From the NCBI RefSeq assembly GCF_051954455.1, contig NZ_JBQCHS010000009.1:1-19285 (forward strand): 19,285 bases of DNA. The letters run 5' to 3'. Below the pieces are notes generated by a model that saw only the letters and a program-made list of their open reading frames with translations, was not told the DNA's origin and did no database searches. The stretch is from Pseudolysinimonas sp051954455 (GTDB taxonomy: Bacteria > Actinomycetota > Actinomycetes > Actinomycetales > Microbacteriaceae). Each line of letters starts with the position of its first letter. Within the stretch, counting starts at the first letter, position 1. Position numbers and translations under genes: made by a program. Below are positions 1-6,788 of this stretch, piece by piece.

Positions 1-19
1 CCCCCCCCCCCCCCCCCCC
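1..19. other. Terminal poly-C run (probable assembly or sequencing artefact)
   Basis: Nineteen C residues open the window and join directly to the sequence ACGACTCGAG. The far end of the window mirrors this with a poly-G run joined to CTCGAGTCGT. In the intact internal repeat copies, the base outside CACGACTCGAG is a G followed by AAA/TTT-containing arm sequence, never a C run. The homopolymer therefore looks like no-signal bases added where reads failed inside a hairpin, not real genomic sequence. Confidence 0.8.
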
Positions 20-29
20 ACGACTCGAG
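19..29. repeat. Broken copy of the palindromic intergenic repeat (right arm only)
   Basis: The 11 bases CACGACTCGAG match the outer end of the right arm of the palindromic repeats at 991-1049 and 1083-1141. The rest of the unit is missing because the contig ends in poly-C. It sits a few bases 3' of the stop codon of the endonuclease-like gene, the same kind of position (end of a transcription unit) as the other copies. Confidence 0.7.
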
Positions 30-33
30 GGAG

Positions 34-936
34 TCAGGAGCGCGCGAGGTGACGGCGGACGCGGGCGAGCAGCGGAGCCGGATCGCGGAGGTCGGCCGCG
101 ACGACGCGGATCACGCGGTGGCCCGCATCCTCCATCAGCTCTCGGCGGCGGATGTCGCGCATCCAGCGCTGCCGATCCACCCGATGGACGTCGCCCTCGT
201 ACTCGATCAGCAGCCGGCGGTCCGGGTAGCCGAGATCCGCGTGGAGCACGCGACCGCTCACCGCGACCGGCACGTCGACCTCCGGCTCCGGCAGGCGATG
301 ACGCAGGAGCAGGAGTCGCAGCTCCGTCTCACGGGGCGAGTCGACGCCCGCGCGGATGCGGCCCAGGGCCCAACGAGCCCGCTCGATCCCGCGTGCTCCG
401 CGCCGCCGATCGAGCGCGCTCGCCAGAGCGGCGATGTCGGTCGCGGCGCGCTCCCGCCTCCCGTTCCTGCGCGGTCCGGTGACCAGCGCATCACCGGCGG
501 CGACGAGCTCCTCACGTGAGAGGGCTGCTGCCGCCTCGCACCACGCTGCGGCGGGTGCCGACACCGGGAGCCCGCTCCGCATCACGGGATCCGGATGCCG
601 CAGCGAGTGCCCGACCGCGCCGACGGTGCGGGGAGGCGTCCGCGGGAAGGCAACGGAGAGGTGGAGCCGGTGAGACGTCCTCGTCGGAACCGCAGCTCCG
701 TGAAGCTGCAGAGCGGTCGTGTGGCTGAAGATCTGGCCGGGGAGCAGTCGCGGCGCGTAGACGCGGCAGCGCGCACGGATGTCGCCGCCGGTGGGCCCGA
801 CCGTTCCGACGCCGTGGTACGGATGCGCGACGTCCGAGGCGCGCAGCCGATGCTCGTCGACGCCGAGATCGAGCGCCTCCGCGGTGGTGAACGGTCCACC
901 GAGAAGGGCGGTGGGGAGCGGGCGCCGACGCGACAT
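34..936 (-). CDS. DUF559-like endonuclease-domain protein (300 aa)
   Basis: Predicted soluble protein that resembles the actinobacterial family with an AbiEi-like N-terminal region and a C-terminal DUF559/Vsr-type PD-(D/E)XK nuclease-like domain. The C-terminal part shows the family pattern: a SPRETELRLLL segment near residues 200-210 (Glu204), ADLGYPD near 233-239 (Asp234) and LIEYEGDVH near 243-251 (Glu245, Glu247), then a basic helix and VIRV. The ATG at 934-936 is chosen because it follows an AAGGG ribosome-binding site about 7 nt upstream. The reading frame stays open further upstream, but that extension lies in the terminator region and antisense to flgE. It is not a flagellar gene and shares no operon with flgE, being separated by a terminator and two repeats. 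Its substrate is unknown, and a DNA-cleaving activity is inferred from the fold only. Confidence 0.8.
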   Translation of the reverse strand: MSRRRPLPTALLGGPFTTAEALDLGVDEHRLRASDVAHPYHGVGTVGPTGGDIRARCRVYAPRLLPGQIFSHTTALQLHGAAVPTRTSHRLHLSVAFPRTPPRTVGAVGHSLRHPDPVMRSGLPVSAPAAAWCEAAAALSREELVAAGDALVTGPRRNGRRERAATDIAALASALDRRRGARGIERARWALGRIRAGVDSPRETELRLLLLRHRLPEPEVDVPVAVSGRVLHADLGYPDRRLLIEYEGDVHRVDRQRWMRDIRRRELMEDAGHRVIRVVAADLRDPAPLLARVRRHLARS

Positions 937-990
937 CCCCCGACCCTTCCCGGCCGGCGGCGCCCGCGGGCCCGACCCGTGGCCACCGGT

Positions 991-1049
991 CGAGTCGTGC
1001 GATCCCGCGGGTGCTGGGGAGGACTCTCCGCGCTTTCGCACGACTCGAG
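991..1049. repeat. Palindromic intergenic repeat, unit A
   Basis: An inverted repeat of 59 nt. The left arm CGAGTCGTGCGATCCCGCGG (991-1010) faces the right arm CCGCGCTTTCGCACGACTCG (1029 region to 1049), with a 17-nt loop. The arms are imperfect in the middle (ATC against TTT). The total length and arm sequence match units at 1083-1141 and 11238-11295, so this is a repeat family and not a one-off hairpin. It lies between the flgE terminator and the endonuclease-like gene. Confidence 0.85.
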
Positions 1050-1082
1050 CGGCTGACCGGCGCGCCGTCGGGCGCGATGCGC

Positions 1083-1141
1083 CGAATCGTGCGAAAGCGC
1101 GGGTGCGGAGCGCGGGAGCGCGCGGTTTCGCACGACTCGAG
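1083..1141. repeat. Palindromic intergenic repeat, unit B
   Basis: A second 59-nt copy, 33 nt after unit A. The left arm begins CGAATCGTGCGAAAGCGCGG and the right arm is CGCGGTTTCGCACGACTCGA, with a 17-nt GC-rich loop. One base in the left arm (GAATCG instead of GAGTCG) breaks the outer stem. The tandem arrangement of A and B resembles bacterial REP/BIME clusters. Confidence 0.85.
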
Positions 1142-1160
1142 GGGGTGGGGAGAGGGGAAC

Positions 1161-1188
1161 GGGGCACGACGCACGGGGCACGGGGCAC
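1161..1188. repeat. Short direct repeat of GGGGCAC
   Basis: The heptamer GGGGCAC occurs at 1161-1167, 1175-1181 and 1182-1188, the last two back to back. It lies between repeat unit B and the flgE terminator. No function is evident. It could be slippage-prone simple sequence. Confidence 0.5.
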
Positions 1189-1198
1189 GGCGCGGACG

Positions 1199-1244
1199 CG
1201 ACGACGGCCCGGGTCCCGTGGGGGCGGGATCCGGGCCGTCGTCG
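1199..1244 (-). terminator. Rho-independent-type hairpin ending the flgB-flgE operon
   Basis: A 19-bp inverted repeat with an 8-nt loop (left arm 1199-1217, right arm 1226-1244) has a single T-for-C difference that still allows G-U pairing. It starts 12 nt past the flgE stop codon on the minus strand. There is no U tract, which is usual for terminators in high-GC actinobacteria. It is one of the longest stems in the window and cleanly closes the operon. Confidence 0.8.
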
Positions 1245-1256
1245 TGGGGAGGCGGG

Positions 1257-2426
1257 TCAGCGCTTCAGATCGGTGAGGTCCTGGAGCACCTGGTCCGAGG
1301 TGGTGATGATGCGGGCGTTGGCCTGGAAGCCGCGCTGGGCGACGATCAGGTTGGTGAACTCCTGCGAGAGGTCGACGTTCGACATCTCGAGGGAGCCGGC
1401 CTGCAGCGCGCCGAGGCCGCCGGAGCCCGCGGTGCCGAGCGCCGGGGTCCCGGAGTCGATCGAGGCGCGGTAGGTCGAGCCGCCCGCCTTCTCGAGACCG
1501 CCCGGGTTCGCGAAGTTGGCCAGCGCGATGCGTGCCATCGGCTCCGTCGCGCCGTTGCTGAACGACCCGACGAGGGTCCCGTCGGCCGAGAGCGAATACG
1601 ACTGCAGCGTGCCCGACTCGTTGCCGTTCTGGCTCGAGATCGTCACGGTCGACAGGTCGGCGAAGCCCGTGACCTTCGAGAGGTCGACCGCGGTGCCGTT
1701 GACGGTCAGAGTGCCGCCGCCGGTCAGCGCGCCGTTCGCGAAGGTCATGGATCCGGTGGCGTTGCTCGCCCCGTCGACGCCAGCGACGTCCCACCCGGCG
1801 GCGGTCTTCGTGAAGGTCAGCGAGAGCTGGCGCGACGCTCCCGACGCGTCGAAGATCTGGATGTCGCGGGTGAGCGCGGTGCCGGCGGCGGCGTCCGACG
1901 GGAGGTTGCCGGTGACGGTCGCGGCGGTCGTCTGCACGGCCGGGGCGATCGCGTTCTTGTCGAGCGTGATCGAGCCGAGCGGCGAGCCGGTGTTGACGGC
2001 GCCGGCGGTCGCGGTCCACCCCATGACGAGTGCACCGCCCGGGGCGACGAGCCGGCCGGTGGCGTCGAAGTCGAAGGAGCCGGCGCGGGTGTAGAGGTTC
2101 TCGCCGCCCTTCTGCACGACGAAGAAGCCGTCGCCCGAGATCATCATGTCGGTCGGGCGACCGGTGGCCTGCGCCGAGCCCTGGGCGAAGTTCGTCGAGA
2201 TGCCGGCGACCTGCACGCCGAGGCCGATCTGGGCGGGGTTCGAGCCGCCGGCTTGGGCCTGCGGTCCGGTCGCTCCCTTGATGAGCTGCGACAGCGTGTC
2301 CTGGAACTGGACGGCCGACGACTTGTAGCCGGTCGTGTTGACGTTGGCGATGTTGTTGCCGGTGACGTCGAGCATCGTCTGATGCGAGCGGAGTCCGGAG
2401 ATCCCGGAGTAGAGCGAGCGGAGCAT
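1257..2426 (-). CDS. flgE: Flagellar hook protein FlgE (389 aa)
   Basis: Forms the hook that joins the rod to the filament; exported through the flagellar type III apparatus. The N-terminus carries the rod/hook family motif NNIANVNTTGYK (about residues 24-35) after MLRSLYSGISGL. A SGDGFFVV segment follows near residue 97, and the C-terminal family motif SNVDLSQEFTNLIVAQRGFQ is near the end, followed by VLQDLTDLKR. The length is close to the usual FlgE of about 400 aa, so a shorter rod protein such as FlgF or FlgG is less likely, and the FlgD neighbour supports FlgE. The ATG start has AAAGG about 5 nt upstream. It is the last gene of the operon, 23 nt after flgD and just before a strong terminator. 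In many Gram-positive loci flbD and the motor genes follow flgE; here they do not. Confidence 0.95.
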   Translation of the reverse strand: MLRSLYSGISGLRSHQTMLDVTGNNIANVNTTGYKSSAVQFQDTLSQLIKGATGPQAQAGGSNPAQIGLGVQVAGISTNFAQGSAQATGRPTDMMISGDGFFVVQKGGENLYTRAGSFDFDATGRLVAPGGALVMGWTATAGAVNTGSPLGSITLDKNAIAPAVQTTAATVTGNLPSDAAAGTALTRDIQIFDASGASRQLSLTFTKTAAGWDVAGVDGASNATGSMTFANGALTGGGTLTVNGTAVDLSKVTGFADLSTVTISSQNGNESGTLQSYSLSADGTLVGSFSNGATEPMARIALANFANPGGLEKAGGSTYRASIDSGTPALGTAGSGGLGALQAGSLEMSNVDLSQEFTNLIVAQRGFQANARIITTSDQVLQDLTDLKR

Positions 2427-2449
2427 GGTGTGCCTTTCTGGAAGGAGGG

Positions 2450-2893
2450 TCAGGAAGCGGTAGTGGTGACGCCGGAGACGGCGTCCAGGGCGACGACGGT
2501 GTCCTTGCCGATGGTCACGGTGGGGACGCCGCCCGCGTAGGAGACGGAGGTCGCGAGGCCGGTCTGCGCCACGCCCTTCGCATCGGTGTAGGTGACCTGC
2601 TTGCCGACGAGGTTGGCCGCGGCCATCCGCATCTGCAGGGCGAAGGTCTCGGTCGACGAGGTGTTGAGCGAGGTGAGCTGCTCCATCGAGGCCAGCTGGC
2701 TCATCTGCCCGATCATCGCGTTGGTGTCCATGGGCGAGCTCGGGTCCTGCGCCTGCAGCTGCTTCACGAGCAGATTGAGGAACATCTGCCCGTCCATCTG
2801 CTGGTTCGGGGTGGCCGCGCGGTTCGAGCTCGTGTAGGTGCTCGTGCCCGCGGCGGCTGGCGGGGCGCCGACGATGCCGGTGATGTCGGTCAT
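2450..2893 (-). CDS. flgD: Flagellar hook capping/assembly protein FlgD (147 aa)
   Basis: Scaffolding cap needed for FlgE polymerisation at the growing hook tip. The core FlgD signature is visible: QMFLNLLVKQLQAQDPSSPMD (residues about 36-56), then MIGQMSQLASMEQLTSLN, and the A-N-LVGKQVTY segment after it. The C-terminus has one short beta-rich stretch. The protein is much shorter than the enterobacterial FlgD of about 230 aa and appears to lack the inserted fibronectin-like domain, as is common for Gram-positive FlgD. The start is supported by GGAAGGA 5-6 nt upstream. It lies 16 nt after fliK and 23 nt before flgE, the only clear non-overlapping junctions in the 3' half of the operon. Confidence 0.93.
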   Translation of the reverse strand: MTDITGIVGAPPAAAGTSTYTSSNRAATPNQQMDGQMFLNLLVKQLQAQDPSSPMDTNAMIGQMSQLASMEQLTSLNTSSTETFALQMRMAAANLVGKQVTYTDAKGVAQTGLATSVSYAGGVPTVTIGKDTVVALDAVSGVTTTAS

Positions 2894-2909
2894 GTCTTCC
2901 TTCCGTCTC

Positions 2910-4208
2910 TCAGGCGAGGACGTCGAGTCCAGTGGCGGTGATCAGAGGGCGGAGGGAGGCCGGGGCCGCTCCGTCGAGACGCTCGGCCGCCGGCCGCACG
3001 GGTTGCGATCCCGCGGACCCCTGCCGAGCTCCGCCTCCCGCGCCGGGGTCCGCCGCGGTCTGCGCGCTCGCGCCCTGGTGTCCCGCCTGCCCGGCGCCGG
3101 CACCGAGTCCCGCGCCGAGCCCGGCGTGGCCGCCCGCCGCCGGGCCTGCGGAACTCGCAGCGGTCGACCCGGAGGCGGCGAGCTGCACACTCGTGCCGAG
3201 CGCGCCCTGCGCGAGGTCGCGGCGGAGATCGGGGAGCATCCCGGAGAGGGCGCGGCGGGCCTCGTCCGTGGGGGCGAGGAGCTCGACGCGCACGCCCTCC
3301 GGGCCGACGTGGGCGCGCACGGTGACGGGTCCGAGGTTCTCGGGCGTGACGGCGACCGTGAGCACGTGCTCGCCGGGCGCGGCCTCGCGGAGGCGCACGA
3401 TGGGCGGCGCGAGCTGGGCGTTGAGCGGAGCCGGCGCGGGGGCCGCTGGCGCGGGCGCGGCGGCGGGTGAGGTCGCGGCCGCCTGCGGGGCCGGGGCGGC
3501 GGTCAGGGGCGCGAGGGCGGAGGCGTCGGCGTTCGCGGACGCCACCGGGGCGGTCGTCGGCGCGGGTGTCGCGTCGGCGGGAGTCGGAGCGGGGGCAGCG
3601 GGGGCAGTAGCGGCGGGGGCGGGGGCGCCCGGCGCGGCGGCGGAGGACGTGGCGTCGGCGGCCGCGGAGCGTGCCCCGGACCGGACCGGAGGCGCCGGGT
3701 GCGCAGGGGCGGCCCCCGCGACCGGCGGCGGGACCGCGCCCGACGGGGCCGCGGCGATCTCGTCGGCCGGCACGGAGGCGACCGGGAGCGCCGGCGTCGC
3801 GATCGTCGTCGCAGCGGAACCGGCCGTGGCGGCGGGCGGCAGTGCCGCAGGCACCGCGGTGGAGACGACCGTGGCCTCCCCGGCATTGGTCGCGGTCGTC
3901 GCCGGCGGGGCGACCGCGGGCGCGACGAGCACGGGAACGGCCGTCGGCACGATGCCGACCGGGACGGTGACGGCGGGCGCGCTCGCCGCGGGATCGGTGG
4001 TGGGAGCCGACTCGACGTCCGTCGATGCCGCCGGCTTCTTCGCGGGACCGGTCGTGGTGTCGCGAGCGCCGTCGCCGGCGAGATCCGCGTGCGCGCGATC
4101 GAGGTGCACCGCGAAGGCGGTGTCGTCGCCGGGGGCACGGCTCCCGGACGGTGCGGCCTTCGCCGGCGACGGCGCGGGTGGGGCGAGGAGGGCGAGGGCG
4201 TCGGTCAT
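2910..4208 (-). CDS. fliK: Flagellar hook-length control protein FliK (432 aa)
   Basis: Molecular ruler that measures hook length and switches export specificity through FlhB. The conserved C-terminal Flg_hook domain spans about residues 262-343 and includes EHVLTVAVTPENLGPVTVR and a VRVELLAPTDEARRAL helix with MLPDLRRDL. Residues about 50-260 are extremely Ala/Pro/Thr-rich low-complexity sequence, as expected for the ruler part. After the domain comes a Gly/Ala-rich tail of about 90 residues. The ATG at 4206-4208 overlaps the nlpC/p60 stop as ATGA. The frame is open further upstream, but that part is antisense-like shadow of the nlpC/p60 and fliJ genes. The low-complexity region is also open on the plus strand, but only this frame shows a family domain. 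Confidence 0.9.
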   Translation of the reverse strand: MTDALALLAPPAPSPAKAAPSGSRAPGDDTAFAVHLDRAHADLAGDGARDTTTGPAKKPAASTDVESAPTTDPAASAPAVTVPVGIVPTAVPVLVAPAVAPPATTATNAGEATVVSTAVPAALPPAATAGSAATTIATPALPVASVPADEIAAAPSGAVPPPVAGAAPAHPAPPVRSGARSAAADATSSAAAPGAPAPAATAPAAPAPTPADATPAPTTAPVASANADASALAPLTAAPAPQAAATSPAAAPAPAAPAPAPLNAQLAPPIVRLREAAPGEHVLTVAVTPENLGPVTVRAHVGPEGVRVELLAPTDEARRALSGMLPDLRRDLAQGALGTSVQLAASGSTAASSAGPAAGGHAGLGAGLGAGAGQAGHQGASAQTAADPGAGGGARQGSAGSQPVRPAAERLDGAAPASLRPLITATGLDVLA

Positions 4209-5032
4209 GCGTCCGTCTCCGTGGTCGACTGCGCGGCGAGCGCGCTCTGCGTGGTGATGAGCTGGGCGAGCAGCGTCGGGTCGAACCCGGGGGTCGTCGA
4301 GGAGCCCAGGGCCGAGCCGGACCCGAGGCCGAGCCCCGCGCCGAGTCCGCCGAGGCCGCCGAGCGAGCTCCCGAAGCCTCCGCCGAGCCCGCCGATCGAC
4401 ATCCCGAGCAGGAACGCGGCCGAGGTCGCCGACGTCGTGGCGGCGTCCGCGGCCCCGGTGCCCGCGCCGGACGGCGCCCCCGACGGGACGAGCCGCCGGA
4501 TCGTCTCGATGCCGCTGTCGTCGGTCCAGAGCTTCTGCTCCGAGACGGTGCGGCCGGGGTAGGGGGCGTGGATCACGGTGTCGTCGCCCGCATAGATCGC
4601 GATGTGGCCGCCGCCCTTGAAGACGATGAGGTCGCCGGGCTGCGCGTCGGCGAGCGAGGCGACGGGCTCCCCCTGCACCATCTGGCCGTGCACGCCGCGC
4701 GCCACGTCGGTCTTGCCGAGATCCTTGAAGACCGTCTGCACGAGGCCGGAGCAGTCCATGCCGCCCGCGGCGGTGGTCCCGCCGAAGACGTACGGCACGC
4801 CGAGGTACTTGCGCGCGTCGGCGACGACATCGGCACCGGTCGGGCCCGAGACCGCCGACGCGCCGAGCGCGCCCGTGGCCCCCGTCGCCGCGGTCGCGAG
4901 CGTCTGCAGCACCTGGGAGAACCCGGGCGTGCCGGTCGTGCCCCCGACCGAGTTCTTCGCGAGCGTCGACGACAAGGCGAGGAGCGACTGCAGCTGTGCG
5001 AGCGCCGGGCTGGTGGCCGAGATGCCGGTCAT
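4205..5032 (-). CDS. NlpC/P60 peptidoglycan endopeptidase in the FlgJ position (275 aa)
   Basis: Predicted cell-wall cysteine peptidase that would open the peptidoglycan for the growing rod. The catalytic triad is visible: Cys94 in MDCSGLV, His143 in GGGHIAIY and His155 in VIHAP, all within an NlpC/P60 domain of about residues 67-160. There is no Sec signal peptide or lipobox at the N-terminus, so export through the flagellar apparatus is inferred. The tail (about 210-255) is a Gly/Leu/Ser-rich low-complexity stretch, followed by a short helix. It overlaps fliJ upstream and fliK downstream by ATGA, so it is translationally tied to flagellar genes. FlgJ of proteobacteria carries a glycosidase-type domain; here a peptidase takes its place. 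The family assignment is firm; the flagellar role is inferred from context. Confidence 0.92.
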   Translation of the reverse strand: MTGISATSPALAQLQSLLALSSTLAKNSVGGTTGTPGFSQVLQTLATAATGATGALGASAVSGPTGADVVADARKYLGVPYVFGGTTAAGGMDCSGLVQTVFKDLGKTDVARGVHGQMVQGEPVASLADAQPGDLIVFKGGGHIAIYAGDDTVIHAPYPGRTVSEQKLWTDDSGIETIRRLVPSGAPSGAGTGAADAATTSATSAAFLLGMSIGGLGGGFGSSLGGLGGLGAGLGLGSGSALGSSTTPGFDPTLLAQLITTQSALAAQSTTETDA

Positions 5033-5448
5033 GCGCCCGCCCCCGGATCCCGCCGGAGCGCCAGCTCGTCGAGCACGCGCTGCTCGGCCGCCACCTCGGC
5101 GGCGGCCTGCTCGACGGCGTGCCGCTCCTCGAGCTTCTCGATGCTGCGCGCGGCGCGCACGGCCTCGGCGTGGGCGCCGGCGAGCGCGACGACCTCGTCG
5201 GCCTGCCGACGCTCGAGCTCGGCGAGGTCGGCGAGCATGCTGGCCGACGACGACCGCGTCGCCGCGATGGCGAACAGCTCATCGGAGGTCGCGACGCTCG
5301 CGTCGACGGAGGCGAGGCGGGCGTGCGCGTGGGCGATCCGCGCGGCGGTGTCGCGCTGCGAGCGGCGCGCGACGGCGAGCGACGCGGCGGCCCGATCCTC
5401 CTGGAGCTTGCGCAGGCGGAGGAGGCCGAGGAGCGAGAAGGGCTTCAT
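5029..5448 (-). CDS. fliJ: Flagellar export protein FliJ (139 aa)
   Basis: Central stalk of the export ATPase that couples FliI to FlhA and also recycles chaperones. The evidence is size (usual FliJ is about 140-150 aa), position directly after fliI, and composition: nearly the whole protein from about residue 10 to 130 is Ala/Glu/Arg-rich heptad sequence suited to a two-helix coiled coil. The start MKPFSLLGLLRLRKLQEDRAA resembles the FliJ pattern of F-x-L-x-x-L-L-x-x-R-x-x-x-E. FliJ sequences diverge strongly, so the call leans on context. It is ATGA-overlapped on both sides. Confidence 0.85.
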   Translation of the reverse strand: MKPFSLLGLLRLRKLQEDRAAASLAVARRSQRDTAARIAHAHARLASVDASVATSDELFAIAATRSSSASMLADLAELERRQADEVVALAGAHAEAVRAARSIEKLEERHAVEQAAAEVAAEQRVLDELALRRDPGAGA

Positions 5449-6788
5449 GCGGCCGCCTCCATCGTCGGCGTCGAGAGGGTGCCCACGAGCTCGCCGAGCC
5501 GCGACCAGGAGACCTCGGCCGGCGCGGGCTCGTCCATGCCCTGCTGCAGGAACGCCGCGATCGCACCGTCGTGGGCGAGGGCGGCGTCGACGAGCGGGTC
5601 GGCGCCGGGCTGGTAGGCGCCGACGTCGATGAGGTCCTGGGCGCGACGGCGGGCGGCGAGCACCCGCCGCAGCGCGGTCGCGGCGGCCCGCTCCTCCGGC
5701 GAGGTCACGCGCGGCGCGACGCGGGAGACCGATCCGAGGGCGTCGACCGACGGGAAGTGCCCCGCCACGGCGAGTCGACGGTCGAGCACGACGTGGCCGT
5801 CGAGGATCGAGCGCGCCGCGTCGGCGATCGGCTCGTTGTGGTCGTCGCCGTCGACGAGCACCGTGTAGACGCCGGTGATCGAGCCGGTCTCCGCGGTCCC
5901 GGCGCGCTCGAGCAGTCGCGCGAGCACCGCGAACGTCGACGGCGGGTAGCCGCGGGTGGCCGGGGGCTCCCCCGCCGACAGGCCGATCTCGCGCTGGGCG
6001 AAGGCGACGCGGGTGAGGGAGTCCATCATGAGCATCGCGTGCCGGCCCTGCGCGCGCAGCTCCTCGGCGATGCGGGTCGCGGTGAACGCGGCACGCACGC
6101 GCAGGAGAGCCGGCTGGTCGGCGGTGGCGACGACGACGACCGAGCGGGCGAGGCCCGCGGGGCCGAGGTCCTCCTCGAGGAACTCGCGCACCTCGCGGCC
6201 GCGCTCGCCGACGAGGGCGATGACCGCGACCTCGGCGTCCGAGCCCCGGGCGATCATCGACAGGAGCGACGACTTGCCGACGCCGGATCCGGCGAAGAGC
6301 CCGATGCGCTGCCCGCGTCCGACGGTCGTGAGGGTGTCAAGCACGCGGACCCCGAGCGGGAGCGGCGCGTCGATGCGGGCGCGGGTGACGGGCGAGGGCG
6401 CGGCGGCGTCGACCGGCACGCGGCGCACTCCGCGCAGCGGGCCGCGGCCGTCGATCGGCGTGCCGGCGGCGTCGACCACGCGCCCGAGCAGTCCCGGTCC
6501 GACGGGGATCCGCAGGGCGCCGCCCGTCGCACGGACGGGCGTGCCGGCGGCGACGCCCGCCATCGCGTCGAGCGGCATGGCCCGGACGCCGTCGGCGGTG
6601 ACCGCCACGACCTCAGCGCGGAGCGCGCTCGCGGGGTCGTCACCGACCAGGAGCAGGTCGCCGAGGGCCGCATCCACCCCGCGCACGTCGAGGCCGAGGC
6701 CGACGATCGCGTCGACGGCGCCGACCCGCTCGGGGCGGGCGGCGCGCAGCAGGTCGTCGAGGCCGTGCGGCCGGTGCGGCGCGGTCAT
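5445..6788 (-). CDS. fliI: Flagellum-specific export ATPase FliI (447 aa)
   Basis: Hexameric ATPase on the cytoplasmic face of the export gate, homologous to the F1 beta subunit. Walker A AGSGVGKS is at about residues 166-173 (Lys172), GERGREV at about 194-200 and Walker B AMLMMDSLTR at about 251-260 (Asp256). The FliI-type segment EPPATRGYPPSTFAVLARLLERAG follows near 274-297. The length matches the family (430-460 aa). A DGDDHNEPIADAARSILDGH stretch confirms the type III/flagellar ATPase branch over a true ATP synthase subunit. The ATG overlaps the fliH stop by 4 nt. Confidence 0.97.
   Translation of the reverse strand: MTAPHRPHGLDDLLRAARPERVGAVDAIVGLGLDVRGVDAALGDLLLVGDDPASALRAEVVAVTADGVRAMPLDAMAGVAAGTPVRATGGALRIPVGPGLLGRVVDAAGTPIDGRGPLRGVRRVPVDAAAPSPVTRARIDAPLPLGVRVLDTLTTVGRGQRIGLFAGSGVGKSSLLSMIARGSDAEVAVIALVGERGREVREFLEEDLGPAGLARSVVVVATADQPALLRVRAAFTATRIAEELRAQGRHAMLMMDSLTRVAFAQREIGLSAGEPPATRGYPPSTFAVLARLLERAGTAETGSITGVYTVLVDGDDHNEPIADAARSILDGHVVLDRRLAVAGHFPSVDALGSVSRVAPRVTSPEERAAATALRRVLAARRRAQDLIDVGAYQPGADPLVDAALAHDGAIAAFLQQGMDEPAPAEVSWSRLGELVGTLSTPTMEAAA

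Noticed and set aside
937..2019. N-terminal extension of the endonuclease-like gene through the terminator and flgE
   Set aside because: The extension overlaps flgE in another frame, contains the palindromic repeats, and has no domain. The ATG at 936 has a good ribosome-binding site and family-like N-terminus.
1011..2540. Long plus-strand open frame of 509 codons antisense to flgE
   Set aside because: Arg/Gly-rich composition without any domain; it lies opposite a clear flgE with conserved motifs. Such frames are common in very GC-rich genes.
5445..6788. FliI as an F-type ATP synthase beta subunit
   Set aside because: The flagellar/type III segments (EPPATRGYPPS and DGDDHNEPIADA) and its position between fliH and fliJ identify it as the export ATPase.
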